This document shows positions 22,831 to 34,750 of a stretch of DNA of 64,000 nucleotides, in pieces; positions within the stretch are counted from its first letter, which is position 1, and each line of letters starts with the position of its first letter. Source of the stretch: Ophthalmolycus amberensis (taxonomy: Eukaryota > Chordata > Actinopteri > Perciformes > Zoarcidae); assembly GCA_024529925.1 (NCBI GenBank), contig JAFEUB010001107.1:1261001-1325000 (forward strand), written 5' to 3'. Below the pieces are notes generated by a model. It was given only the letters and a program-made list of their open reading frames with translations. It was not told the DNA's origin and ran no database searches. Position numbers and translations under genes: made by a program.

Positions 22831-24858
22831 CGCTCCTCTACGTTTTGAGCTAAATGCAAAGCTGCACTCACAACTGCAACAGAGATTATTGTCACAGACA
22901 GCAGTATTCTTTTGAAAAATACTACAAAAAGTACACGGAAACGAGAATAAATGTAATTTGTTATTTCAACGCCATATCCAAGTCTTCATGATCATTCCCC
23001 TTATATTCTGTTTAATATTTAATTGGCAACTGATCCCACTTGCAGTCACAAAATGCTTCTTTTTATTTTTGTACTTACATGCTTAGTTACATTGCAATCG
23101 TACAGCCTCTGGCACATACTTTGGCTCATAGGCAATGTGCTTATCAGAGTGTTTCCCTCATTAAAACCCTCTCTGTCTCATAAGTAAGAGTCCAGTGATG
23201 GAGGCTCTCATCTCACATCCTTAATTAGAAGAAAGAAAATGAAATCGGTGCTCATTAAGAGAGAAGTGTGAGTAACTGAAGAGACGTACAGCAGACAGGT
23301 GTTTTCCCATGAGGTCTGTCTGTCTTTAAGTCTGTCTCGGCCTCTGTCTCTCTCTCTCTTGCCCCCCCCTCTCTGCTCCCATTACCCTCCCTCACTCTGT
23401 CACTGACAATTAGCAGAGGGCCGTGACTTCATCCGCTAATAGTTATGAGAGGAGCTGACAGGACAGCAGACTGCGGCGTATGCAATATGGACGGAAGACT
23501 TCTGCCTGTCTGACTGTGGTTCTGTCTCTTTGTCTGACTTGTCTTACTCAGTCCTTTTGTCAGATTAGAGTTATTGCACGTGAGCAATTTTCAGAAGACA
23601 AGCAGGCACAATAAAATTAGTGCGGAAGCTAATTGTGTAAATCCATAGAGAGGCGATGTCCTGACGTCAAGTCTAGGCTAGCTGCTGTTCCACTAGCTTC
23701 CACCCATTAGCTCGGAACCTATTGCCATCGCTCATTGGTTCACAGTTGCAGCATCCGCTATTTGAAATGGACCCAGTACCGATTTCAAGTCAAATGTACC
23801 TGTTTGAAAAAACTACAACTCCCATGAACCGTTTCCAGCACAGCAGAGTGTGTATTATGCATCATTGTAACTGTATTGCCCTTATCCATGATATCCATAA
23901 TCTCATGTCATCTTTTAAATTCTTTAGCTGCATTTTGTTTGTCCAAAGAGCATCAGCGTTAGGCTATTACTCTCCAGAGAAAAGACAACACAAATATTGA
24001 ATTAGATAGAATATTAAAGTAAAGGATCTCTATATAATATTCAGAGCATTGATATAGCAGCAGATATTTGCTATTTAAAGTTATAGTAAAGTAATGTACT
24101 TGAACAGAGAATGAAGTTGCTCTCCGAGCTTCTCTGTGCTGGCATTACTTGCATTGTTAGCACCATTAGCTGCTAGCTAGCCCCTGGCTCAGCCGCAAGC
24201 GCACATGCACTGGAATGCACGCGAGGCCGTCCAGGCTAGTGTAAACAAAGCACATAGAAGCTCGGATTACAACACACAAGGAATACTCGTCTACTGGCAA
24301 TGTGAAAGAGGTCTATGGCGTATTTTTTGATGTTTTTTTCCGTGTCCAAAAACCTGCTTGTGTGCGCTAATGTTTGGCATATGACGGTGGTTCTCAATGT
24401 TTTTCTCTTTGGACCCGTTAATTAAAGCAACACACACTTGGGGCCCTTCTTTTGGAGTTTTGACCCTTTATGACTGCTGTTTCGTCAAATGTTACCTCGC
24501 CCCATGTTATGGCTAAAACTATGAAAGTAGGGTCCATGTTCAACAAAAAGACCATTGTTGACTTTTCCAGTTCTGGTCTTCTTCTGGTCTCCCCGACTTC
24601 AAGGATAAGACCGGTGATATTTTATGTTTTTGTTAACAAATCCCATGAAAAGACCAATGACACATTAGTCCTTCTTACAATACTCTGTTTGGCTCAAGCC
24701 CACTGGTTCCTACTAAAGGTGCACATCTCTTTAAAGAAAGGCTCACAAATATACAAAACGATGTTGTTTAAAAAGACTCATTTTCAAAAACAACTGGTCA
24801 CTGTTGTTTTTAACATACATTAATGGTGTGTTTGGGGTTGAGTTCAAATTAACTGCAG

Positions 24859-24899
<41 letters not shown>

Positions 24900-27521
24900 G
24901 TGTGTGTGTGTGTTCATGGTAATGAAGGAACATGTCACACAGTGCAAAAGTGCGGCTCATTGATGAGCAGATGGAGCTGTCATGAAAATGTAGACGTTCA
25001 AATATATATATTTTTTTCTGAGCACTAAAAGGACTTCTTATCCACGTTGACTCAAGAGTTAAAGATATCGTTATCATATCCAGACTGTTTGCAATAATGT
25101 ACATAGATATATCGTATTTTACTGGGACAAAGCCAAAGTGGGACTGATTGAAACCCACAAGGTCTCGACTTCGTTCAGCCAGTAGATGAACTGCTCTTCT
25201 TCCCACAGGCCAGCGAACTCCACCTGCAGATTGTGACGGCTGCCATCTTAATCTCCACCTACAGCCTCTGCCAACAACCATCACCGATGCCTCCGCCTGC
25301 AGATCCTCGCAGTTCACCTGCCGCCTGAACCTCCACCTGCAGCCATCGCCCTCGCCCTCCACCTGAAGACTCAGCCAGACGACCGTAGCTCCACCTGCAG
25401 CCTCCTCCATCAACCTGCACCGCTGCCTCCTCTCCTATCGCCATGTGAAGACCATAGAGGAACAGCAGGGACCAGAGAGAGCTCTTCTTCCTCCCGCTCA
25501 ACTCAAGGTAGAGTTGATCAGGCTGATGTCCAGCAGTGTGAGATATTTGGTGGAGTCTCAGTGTAGCCGTGCTTCTTCATTTAGTCTGATGTTTTTAATG
25601 GAGGTCTGGCGATGCGTGTTATTTTAACACACGTGTTCTTTGAGGTTTCCTCCACAGCCTGTTGGACTTCACATGCAGATCTACCAGCTGCTGGTTAGAT
25701 TTGTTTGTTTTTGAGCTCCTTGTTTCATTTAATATAACGTAACAAACTCCAATTGCCCTCTATCTCCGCCAATAAAGGAGCCAGAGCCATGCAATCCAAA
25801 TTAATTGAATTCTATTTGTGGCCACATTGCTTTGCCTCCACAGCAGTTCTGTTTCATTCATTCATTCTGCCTGTTTGTGTTTGGGTGATCGGCCTACAGA
25901 GAGCGAGTGGGAGGATGGAGAGACTGATGGAATGAGGGAAATAAAAAGCAAGGAGAAACAAAAAGACATGCACGTCTACATGTGTGTGAATTGATTTTCA
26001 ATAGCACTGACAGTGTCCATGTGTCCGGGAGCATTGCACAAAGAGCACTAGACTGTTCAGCTGTAACGGACCTCCAGCTTGAGCCACAGAAAAATACCCT
26101 AAGCATGAATAAACAGGTACCAATACCACCATGGACTTTGCTTCTGGTTGTTGAAGAGAGATGGACATAACAGTGAAATTGTTATCATCCATACCAAAGA
26201 GCTTTGATTTAGCAGCATTAAATAGTTGAGCTGTGAGTCCATTATAAGGGACATGGTCCCTTTATATATAGGGGAGCATGGACATAAGGACATAAGGGGT
26301 CATATAGGCTTTTGCTGTCTTTCTCTCACATTGGACCATAATATGAGTCAGTCTCACTATGGAGCTGGGTCAATAGGCCGCTTGCTTCTTAATGACTGCA
26401 TCTGCTGAGATCTTAATCCAGTCGACTCAGCACTCTCCAGCTCAGCGATGTGTTAAAACCTGGATGACACGACCCCCTCTGAGGTTATTCACTGTTTTCA
26501 CACTGTATCGACTGTTTGCGCGGACGTAGTGAAGACAAACGGGCTGAGAAAGAGAATTGATCTTAATCTGGTAATGAGATAGAGAGGAATGAACAGAGGA
26601 CAGAGGTTATGGCCTTCGTCGTCTTCAAACGATGCTTTCTAAGATAACAGCTCACGATTTGCATTTCAGCTGGGAGAGCCAGGCCTCATCGGGTTACAGT
26701 AGAGGACTGCTGGGTGAGTGTATATGTAACTGAGCAGAGAGGACAGTCATGCTCAGCATAAACCAGTGAGACCTGTATCATAAAAGGCTGTTGAAAGTAT
26801 TGGCAGACCACCTATGGGCAGCGGAGCAGCTAATATAAGCAGCTTATACATTCTGTGTGAAATTTTGTGATGGAAGTCTGCTCTGAAGTTATGAAGAAAA
26901 ATGAAAAACAAATGGCATCATGAACGGAACCTCATATCGCCCACTTGTCATCTTAGCAGGAGCAACAGCCTCATTTTCAGTTTTCATTTTATATTAATTC
27001 AAGTGTTTCAAAAGCCCATATATGTACAATTACTTCAGATTCAAACATGAAATATAGAATTTGGATTTGTGGTTATTTAAAGGATAGTTTTATCATTCAT
27101 GCCCATATAAATATTACTCTTTACACTGCACTGCTGTGACTAAGTTAACACTTAACGTTTACTACCATGAAGATTGCACATGATGTGCAGATATCAGCGC
27201 AGCCTTTTTCTTTTCCTCCTTTTTTTAAAAAGACGTTTCAAATAAACACATAAGCATCCACGATGCTCCATCTACCTTTGCTGAAATTAAAGATGCGTCA
27301 CATCAGTTGCTTGCATTCAGAATCAATGACAGCGACGTGTGACGAAGGTGTCGGTATTTGTTGCTTCTGGTAGTCTCTGCTGCCCTCTAGGCCAAAGAGA
27401 TAGTCAACACATGCGGTGTAGTACACATTAACAGCACATGATATTTCTGCACATTTATTGAAATCTCCTACATGTGTGTTATTTAAAGAGAAACCAATCC
27501 CAACATCTCCTTGTCATCTTG
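22831..27521. other. Intergenic sequence between arhgap22 and lrrc18, right part
   Basis: No gene is supported. There is a GT tract at about 24860-24912, and an ACTACAACTCCCATGA phrase at 23812-23827 that resembles a ZNF143/STAF-type site. The segment at about 25190-25440 repeats CCACCTGCAG-type words and opens a 189-codon minus-strand frame ending in CA-derived His-Thr runs. No protein domain is recognised there. Confidence 0.5.
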
Positions 27522-27941
27522 TCATTCTGGCTCCTGTTCCTCCAATTCCTTCCTCTCAGCTCGGCACTTATTCAGGCAGACCCCACACAGGACGCTCTCC
27601 TCGACCATATAAAAGCTCTCTGTCGTCATGAGGGACTCGTGACCGGCTGCCTCCTTGGCGAGGATGGGGTTCCTGGCCATGTTGACCTCCTGTAGCTTGT
27701 CCAGACTGGAGAGGCAGCCGGGGAAGCGGGTGAATCGGTTGTCGGAGAGGCTGATGTGGCAGAGCTCCTTCAGCGCGCCGATGGAGGAGGGGAGAGCATC
27801 CAGCTGGTTGATGCACAGGTTGAGCGTGTGGAGGTTCTTCAGCAGGCCGAGCTCGCTGGGGAGGCTCGTCAGACGGTTGTTGCACAGGTTCAAGACCAGC
27901 AGGTTCCGGAGACGGCCGATAGCCCCGGGGAGCTGCTCCAG
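27522..27941 (-). CDS. lrrc18: lrrc18 coding exon 2 (LRRs and C-terminus)
   Basis: Encodes 139 codons from LEQLPGAIG to the stop TGA at 27522-27524. It carries about four full LRRs, a Met-Ala-Arg-Asn-Pro last repeat, the VVEE-like segment MVEESVLCGVC, and a short acidic end (ELEEQEPE). Plus-strand open frames across this exon are shadows. Confidence 0.95.
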   Translation of the reverse strand: MEQLPGAIGRLRNLLVLNLCNNRLTSLPSELGLLKNLHTLNLCINQLDALPSSIGALKELCHISLSDNRFTRFPGCLSSLDKLQEVNMARNPILAKEAAGHESLMTTESFYMVEESVLCGVCLNKCRAERKELEEQEPE

Positions 27942-28840
27942 CTGCAATGAGCACAGAAACGCAGTCTGAATGGTGCAATACACCGATTCATACTTTCAAT
28001 TTTTTCTAGATTTGATGAGCAACTGTCCCGAGGGCACCAGACCCTCAGGGGGCCGGAAGGCTCAACATGTGGTGTATGTGTTTGTTTCATAATATTACAT
28101 TTGTTTGCTAATTGTTTACTCCGTAATAAAACATCTCTTGCAGGGGCTATGAGATAGAATCTAGTTTTAAAGCCTTAATTATATCAGTTGATCTTGTGCT
28201 TGAACGGCACATATTTATGTCCACGAACTAATCACTGCCTCATACATACACGGAGCATAATTCATACAGTGGCACACAAACACTAAGACCCAAGATGGCT
28301 AACTTGTAATCCTAAATGTGGGTAAACCTTCAGAAATTTTGGAGCATACACTTCCCACAATGCAACTCAATACTGCCCCTGCATGGTAAACACTGACACT
28401 CTGGGCAGTGCAGGCTTTTTGGTTACTCATTTTTAGACTCCAAGCCCAAGTCGAAATAACCCTGATGACATCATTGAGGTTATTTTGAAATAGTTGTTTG
28501 GTGTCATACATCACTCAGTTAACAAAGTGGCCTTTTGAAGCTTATTTTCCTCAATTACCTGTAGCCTACCATACTCACATAGTTGCTGTGCAGATCCAGA
28601 GCACAGATGCTGATGAAACTGTCAATGAAGTCGGGGACCATTCTGATCCTGTTCCTGCTCAGGTCCAGTTCATCCATTACACACAGCTTCTGGATGCACT
28701 TCGGCACCATGGCGAGCTCCTTGAAACTGAGATTCAAACGACGTTTGCCCTCCAGCGTCAACTCCACGCAGTTCTGAGCCGCTTTCAAGGCGATTGTCTT
28801 CCCTTCGGCCGCTATTCTTTTCTTCCCCATGGCAACTCTG
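27522..28840 (-). CDS. lrrc18: lrrc18, leucine-rich repeat-containing protein 18
   Basis: Two minus-strand coding exons (28579-28830 from the ATG; 27522-27941 with stop TGA) join in phase 0 across a 637-bp intron with donor GTGAGT and acceptor TTGCAG. The product has 223 residues, slightly shorter than the human protein (about 260). It starts MGKKRIAAEGKTIALKAAQN; human LRRC18 has a similar Lys-rich start and KxITLKxAKNC. Six to seven LRRs of about 23 residues follow (LDLSRNRIRMVP, LDLHSNYLEQLP, LNLCNNRLTSLP, LNLCINQLDALP, ISLSDNRFTRFP). The tail has a Cys-rich VLCGVCLNKC, like human DLCAACLRKC. The protein is known from testis and its molecular role is poorly defined. The ATG has a strong GCCATGG context. 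The extra C-terminal region of the human protein is absent. Confidence 0.95.
27942..28578 (-). other. lrrc18 intron
   Basis: Single 637-bp intron interrupting an LRR after HSNY. Donor GTGAGT (minus 28578-28573) and acceptor TTGCAG (minus, ending 27942). Nothing else is recognised in it. Confidence 0.9.
28579..28840 (-). CDS. lrrc18: lrrc18 coding exon 1 with 10-nt 5' UTR
   Basis: Coding part 28579-28830 (84 codons, phase 0 end). Just upstream of the ATG the minus strand reads CTCCCTACAG then CAGAGTTGCC and ATG. So 28841 is a strong splice acceptor and this exon is probably preceded by a non-coding exon. Confidence 0.9.
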
Positions 28841-29185
28841 CTGTAGGGAGACACAGCACAGTGACTGGGTCTGTAGTTAACACCATTCACTAAGTGTTTC
28901 GCAACAAACGCCGGCTGTTTTAAACATATTCTTGGACATTTTGTGATGATAAACAAACTCTTTGATTCCCTACCAGCACTAAGAGTCTGCTTCCTTAGAT
29001 CCAACACACTGAATCTCAGATAAAAGACAAAAGAGACTCCCGACACGTTCTGCAACTTGACCTCTTGGTCTCTTTGTCCAGCATGAGAATTAGAAAAGAT
29101 TTGTAATACAAACACAAGTCCGATTGTTGTTAGCGAAGGAAAGAGCTGACATGCTGTGCAGTGGCTGCCCGTCAGACAGACTCAC

Positions 29186-29226
29186 GCGCCGGAGGAGGGA
29201 TTTGTTTGCTTCTGTTCCCAGGCAAC
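29186..29226 (-). promoter_or_regulatory. Candidate lrrc18 non-coding first exon donor and RFX X-box
   Basis: On the minus strand GTGAGT at 29185-29180 could be the donor of a short 5' UTR exon ending at 29186, pairing with the acceptor at 28841. At 29214-29226 the plus strand reads GTTCCCAGGCAAC, which fits the RFX X-box pattern (two half-sites around one base). RFX factors commonly drive ciliary and testis genes, which would suit lrrc18. Both calls are inferences. Confidence 0.35.
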
Positions 29227-29611
29227 TGCTGTTAGCTCTCAGCAGACTTTATGGCTGTGACCAGCTACAGCAGGACACTTTTGTACTTCCAGTGTCTGTA
29301 TTCAACACCAGAACGTACATTTCAAATGATTACAGCAACTGTTTCTAGAATTCTTGTGTTTTAAAGACAAATAACATATGAACGTGTCGATGTGCGTCAC
29401 TGATGGTTTCCAGGTCTCTGAAAAAAGCAGTGAGACGAAATAAAATACAAATTGAAAAACATTTTTTAATCAAAACTATTATTAAAGTAAATATAGCTAT
29501 CGCAGCTACTGTATATAGTATACTGACCTGCTAAACTCTGTGTTTGTAAATAGTTTTCACCAAGCTTTGATATGATTGCAGTCGCATGGCTGTAATGACA
29601 CTCTCTCACTC

Positions 29612-29672
29612 ACTCACACACACACACACACACACACACACTCTAGTATGCACACACACACACACACACATA

Positions 29673-29734
<62 letters not shown>

Positions 29735-29822
29735 AGTATGCACACACACACACACACACATACTCACACACACACACACACACACACACACTCTAGTATG
29801 CACACACACACACACACACATA

Positions 29823-29873
<51 letters not shown>
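29612..29873. repeat. Compound (CA)n array with CTCTAGTATG/TACTCA interruptions
   Basis: About 260 bp of CA repeats interrupted by CTCTAGTATG at 29641, 29731 and 29791 and by TACTCA at 29671, 29761 and 29821. The interruptions form a higher-order unit of 60 or 90 bp present three times. Open frames of His-Thr or Val-Cys are artificial. Confidence 0.97.
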
Positions 29874-29960
29874 AGACGTCTGCCGGCAGTGCGTTTAATG
29901 TATCGCATACTGTGGTCGCACCTCAGACATTACTCAGCTGTCTAAATTTAGCCTGATGCA

Positions 29961-30982
29961 TTTCATATGATCAAGCTCCTCTTCTGTGGAACCAGCTTCC
30001 CGTTTCAGTCCGGGGGGCAGACACACTCACCACATTTAAGAGCAGGCTTAAAACTTTCCTCTTTGATAGTGCTTATAGTTAGGGCTGGCTCTGGCTTGCC
30101 TTGGACCGGCCCATGGACAAACTGGTAGAGGCAAAAACTACAGGGGGACTTCCTACACTGAGCACCTCTCTCCTCCTCTTCTTCACCTCCGTCTGTATGC
30201 ATTGATGTCCCATTAATGCTCATTACTAACTTTACTTCTTCCCCGGAGTATTTGTGCTTTCTCGCCTCACAGGATGACCGCAGTTTTATCTGGACACTGG
30301 TTCTTCAACCAGCCATGGCCCTGCTGACACCTACTACGATCTTCATTATTAACATTATTAATCCTATTACCGATACCATTAATGCACAGTACTGATTTTG
30401 TCTCTTCCCCGGAGTCCTTGTGCTTCCTCTCCTCACAGGTTTCCATGGAGCATGGTTTCATCTGGACCCTGGTCCTTCCTCCTACCATGGCCCTGCTGAC
30501 TCCAACTGCTAATATCACTTTTATTATTACTCACATTACTATTTCATATTACCAATACCATTAATGCACATTGTTGACCTGCTTCTTCACCAGAGTCTCT
30601 GTGCTTTCTCGCCTCACAGGTTCCTGTGTATCCGGGTTTACCTGGACCAGGTGTTGCCTCCTGTCGTGGTTGTGTCATACATTGAATGTGCTGTAATTAC
30701 ATTGAATGTGTTGTAATTCACTATCCTGCTCTACACATGACATCATTGCACTTCTGTCCATCCTGGGAGAGGGATCCCTCCTCTATTGCTCTCCCACAGG
30801 TTTCTTCCTCTTTCCTCCCCGTTAAAGGGTTGTTGTTTTTTTGGGGAGTTTTTCCTGTTCTGATGTGAGGGTTCCGGGACAAGAGGATGTCAAATGTGTA
30901 CATATTGTAAAGCCCTCTGAGGCAAATTTGTAATTTGTGATTTTGGGCTATACAAAAATAAATTGAATTGAATTGAATTGAA
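29961..30982 (+). mobile_element. 5'-truncated LINE 3' end with (TTGAA)n tail
   Basis: The plus strand at about 29986-30082 encodes the C-terminus of a fish LINE ORF2: LWNQLPVSVRGADTLTT, then FKSRLKTFLFDSAYS and a TAG stop at 30080-30082. A long 3' UTR follows with nearly three copies of a 165-180 bp block (CCCCGGAGT...CTCACAGG...CCTGCTGAC), then a conserved end (AAAGCCCTCTGAGGCAAATT, GGGCTATACAAAAATAAATT) and TTGAA repeats. TGATGCA flanks it on both sides (29954-29960 and 30983-30989), a plausible 7-bp target duplication. The clade (L2/CR1-like) is inferred. Confidence 0.85.
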
Positions 30983-30989
30983 TGATGCA

Positions 30990-32682
30990 CTCTCACTGAA
31001 CGTAAAGGCCACACAGTACCTCCCAACTACCAGCAGGCGGTGCTGTCTTTTTACAAGTCACAGTGTCTTTTCAACTCTACCTTGAAATGAAAACAGCTCC
31101 CAGTCGAACACTGCAAAGGGAGGCATCCCTGCAATTTAGATTCATTATTCTTGTTTAGGAAAATTTGGGATGGGATGTATTGCGATGTAAACATTGCTGG
31201 AAGTCATGTAACCAGTCCGTTAAGGACTTATTCAGATTACACTGCTCATGTGAACCAGAGTGTTTCCAGGCTTACCAGGAAGTTGTATCAGGTGCATTGA
31301 TGTCAAGATAAACAGACACAGACAGGCACACTGACAAAGCTAAGAGAGGCTCTTTAAATGCACAATGTCAGTATATTTAGACTTAGAAAATGTGACAGAA
31401 TAAAGAAAAATGTGCTCAGTTAGATGCATGTGAATATTTCAGGAATAAGACCAGCAACTTTGTAGCTATTTTGAACATCCAAAATACTTTCAATAGCCAA
31501 TCAGAGAACAGAAAATGAGAGGCTGGATGACTCATCAACTCGTATGTTGTGGTTCAAAGATGTACAGTAGGCTTCGTTTCGACCCATTGACTGACGTAAA
31601 TACTGAACTAATTTACACCAGTTTACAGATTTAGCACGTTAAAGGCCTTTACTTTTCAGATTGTCTAGCCTGGTGCAGCCCACTTTGTTTTTGTTATGTT
31701 TTATAGTTGAGCTACAGAACAGCATCAATAAAACTCTGCATGACTCTAAGGTTTGCTTGAGTGGCAAATTCTCAAAGTAAAAGCAGTGCAATTTAGCATG
31801 AACCAAACTAAAATCAGGTCACTTATTACACCACATCAAGAAGGGAATATGTTTCGCATGTAAACACATACTTGAATTATGGCAATAAATATAATTATCC
31901 CACAGAAAAGAGAAAATCTGCTTAGGTTAGAGGTTGGATTCCAATGTGTCTGTCAAAGCCGAAGCAGCAGCCATGTAGACTGTGGAAAATGTAGCCACAA
32001 AATGCCATATGTTTTGTAATGTTAAGCTACAGACAAAACCCATTTACTTAATCCCTTTTTGACCAGACCTGCTCTTTTGTCGATGTGGATTTTTTTGTGT
32101 TTTATGTGTTTTTTTTCAGTCTTCGTGAAACAGCAGGCGACAGGTCTATACGCCTGACTCATTTCCCTCAACAGTGTGAAATACAGGTCAGTAGACACAG
32201 GACACACCGGAGGAAATGGTGTTGTCCTAATTGAGTAAGGCATTGCACGCAGCAGTTCAGATTACGTCTGAAGATAAGAAATGTGAGCAGTGTGTGTCTG
32301 TGTGTCTATTTGTGTGTGCGTGTATATCAAAGTACTTTTGAACAGGGTGAGAGAGAGAGAGAGGCAAAGAAAAAGAGAAAAAGAGAGATTAAAGGAAGGA
32401 CGTTATTTAGTTTCAAACTGTTTTGGTTTTAACCCTTATTCTTATTCCCTTATTCAAAACCTTCAACATGAAACTGCTATTTCCTAAAAACATTACCAAG
32501 CATTTTAATCATTTGTACACAGTACTAGCAGAGAATACACAAACAAGGGTTAGCTAGGGTTAGCTCCTGGAGCTAACAAACGTAGATAAAAAGCTAAACA
32601 ACAAATGCTACCGGGATAGTCTTAGCTATTTTCACAAGCGAAACAACACTCATACAAGGTTAGCGATTATAGCTACACAGCA
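30990..32682. other. Intergenic sequence, no gene seen
   Basis: AT-rich unique sequence with short GT and GA tracts near 32290-32390. No exon or RNA gene is recognised. Confidence 0.5.
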
Positions 32683-32757
32683 AATTCAATTCAATTCAAT
32701 TCAATTTATTTTTGTATAGCCCAAAATCACAAATTACAAATTTGCCTCAGAGGGCTT
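32683..32757 (-). mobile_element. Reverse-oriented tail of the same LINE family
   Basis: The 75 bp are the reverse complement of the end of the LINE at 30912-30982: TTCAA repeats, AATTTATTTTTGTATAGCCC, CAAATTTGCCTCAGAGGGCT. They are almost identical to that copy, so this is a severely 5'-truncated insertion of the same family. Confidence 0.9.
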
Positions 32758-34506
32758 GTTAATGCTAGTTAGCGAGTGTTAGCAAGATGGACCTGGAAGT
32801 GTAGATGGCTAAATGCCATCAAATATGAATATAAGCAGAATACTTTGTTAGATAAAATGTAGCGAAATTGGGAAATGATTACGTCTCTCTTTGTTCGATA
32901 CATTTTGACTTTTGGACCGAGACAATTAGAGCCAAGGATTATAAACCTTGTAATGGCCGTGTATCACATAATAATGTAACACATAGTCTAGATATGTTTG
33001 TCTCGTGATTTGCAGTTCATCTCGCAAGGAACCTATTGTTGGTTGGACTTGAGCGACTAGAAATAGTTTGCTCAAGACAAAGAGATGTAGACATGACAAT
33101 AAAAACAGACCCAGTACTGACGTCATGTACAACATCATCCTTGTACTTCATTTACTAGCTTGCCAGCAAGGATTTCCTGTCTTTCACTCACTCATTGCCT
33201 TCCTTCCTGTCTTCTTTCACAGCTGCTTGACAGCATTTTAACGCACTTTCCTGGTAGTCACCGCCATAGTTTTGCACACAAACATATCATGAATGTCTTG
33301 TTGTTGCTAATTCATACAGCAATGTTAATAATGAATGCCCCTAAGGTTTCCTCAGTTACCAAAGGCTTTGGTAAAAACATGAAATATGTATTTTTTGATT
33401 TCGTTAGTGTTGTAGTGAAAAACTAAACACGACACTTGACTTGAAAACAAGTCAGAACCGGAGTCTTTAAACATCCACACACAGCAAAAACGTTCAAAGC
33501 ATCACATGGTGGTGAATTGTCAGCGACCACTTCTCAGTTTTGCTCTGGTGTCATGCTTTCACTTCCTTTTAAAACTACTCGGACAGGATAGTTTGCGTTG
33601 AGCAGAGAAGACTATAAAGTTTGAAAAAGACTGAAAACAGTGGGCAGTTGCCATGTGAACACATCAAACTACCGTATACGAATTGTGTGAATTGCGAAAG
33701 ATTATTTATTACATGCTAAGTCAACATTTAACACATGAAGTTTTATACGGATCACATGAACGGTGCCAGAAGGAAGTGGCTTTATCCCGCTCAGGGTCAG
33801 ACGCATGGCTCCAGAATTTGTCACAAAAACATTGTGATTCTTCCTCTCCAGCATGCTCCTGCATACTTTGTCCTCGTTATGAGCTATTGTTTAGTCCTTC
33901 TGATCCGAAACAAGAGCAAAAGTTGCTTTTTGTGCAGAGATGAGTGATAGCTTGTTGGACGTGTTTAGGAAAGCTGGCACCGCGGGGGCAGAGGCGTTCA
34001 TGTGTTTGTCTGAGCTTTGAATGGAAGTGGCTTTCCTCCCCTCTAACTATGTGACCGTTGTGTTGTCTTTGCCTCGGGGCTGCGAGTTCAAAGAGCTCCT
34101 TTCCTTTCTGTAAATGTTTGTCCACGTTTCATTCAGGAAAGCTTAACGTGGACTTGACAGAATGTTCACTCGGTATTTGAGAAAGTGTTGTTGGGGGCGG
34201 GCGAGTCAATCAATCATGTGGTAGTTGTTTGAATATGACGAATGCAATGACTGAGCCAGGTTTAGTTTTTTTCGGCCCTGTGCATACAGAAGTATCTTTG
34301 ACTGTTTTAGAGCCTACATTATGAGACATAAAGGGACAAGTTGTTACTTATGACTGCTAATCGATTTCACTAACTCACCAGAGGAAATTAATTTACGCAC
34401 CGTGTGTGCATATAACTGAAAACACACTTCTATACACTTGAATTTAAGGGATAATTTGCATCTACAAATTGAATATAATATCAAATTAAATATAGAACTG
34501 AGGTAG
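32758..34506. other. Intergenic sequence, no gene seen
   Basis: Unique sequence without recognised exon, RNA gene or repeat. The open frames here are short and lack domains. Confidence 0.5.
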
Positions 34507-34750
34507 GACTTGCATTTATATAAAGTGTCTTTCTAGTCTTCCGACTTCTTAAAGCGCTTTACACTACATTTCAACATACACATCCATTTACACACTGATG
34601 GCAGAGGCTTCCAAGGTGCCAAACTGCTCATCAGGATCTAATCTAAATGCACATTCACTCACACACCAATGGCACAGCTTTCGGGAGCCATTTGGGTTTT
34701 AGTATCTTGTCCCAAGGACACTTCGAAATGTGAATTTGAGGAGCCGGGGA
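34507..34750. mobile_element. Teleost dispersed repeat (AAAGCGCTTTACACTACAT family)
   Basis: Contains TTTCTAGTCTTCCGACTTCT, AAAGCGCTTTACACTACATT, CACTGATGGCAGAGGCTTCC, GGTGCCAAACTGCTCATCAG, CAAGGACACTTCGAAATGTG and GGAGCCGGGGATTGAA in that order. I recall this order in a repeat very common in percomorph fish genomes. It is non-coding. Confidence 0.75.

Noticed and set aside
24844..25413. 189-codon minus-strand frame
   Set aside because: Combines a CCACCTGCAG-word cluster with a CA microsatellite; no recognised domain. Noted only as unexplained sequence.
27655..27969. Plus-strand frames over lrrc18 exon 2
   Set aside because: Antisense shadows of a clear LRR-coding exon.
29612..29873. CA array with regular interruptions as a CRISPR-like array
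   Set aside because: Spacers are themselves CA repeats and the context is a vertebrate genome; it is a compound microsatellite.
34507..34750. tRNA-like B box in GGAGCCGGGGATTGAA
   Set aside because: No cloverleaf or A box at the right spacing; the segment fits a dispersed teleost repeat.
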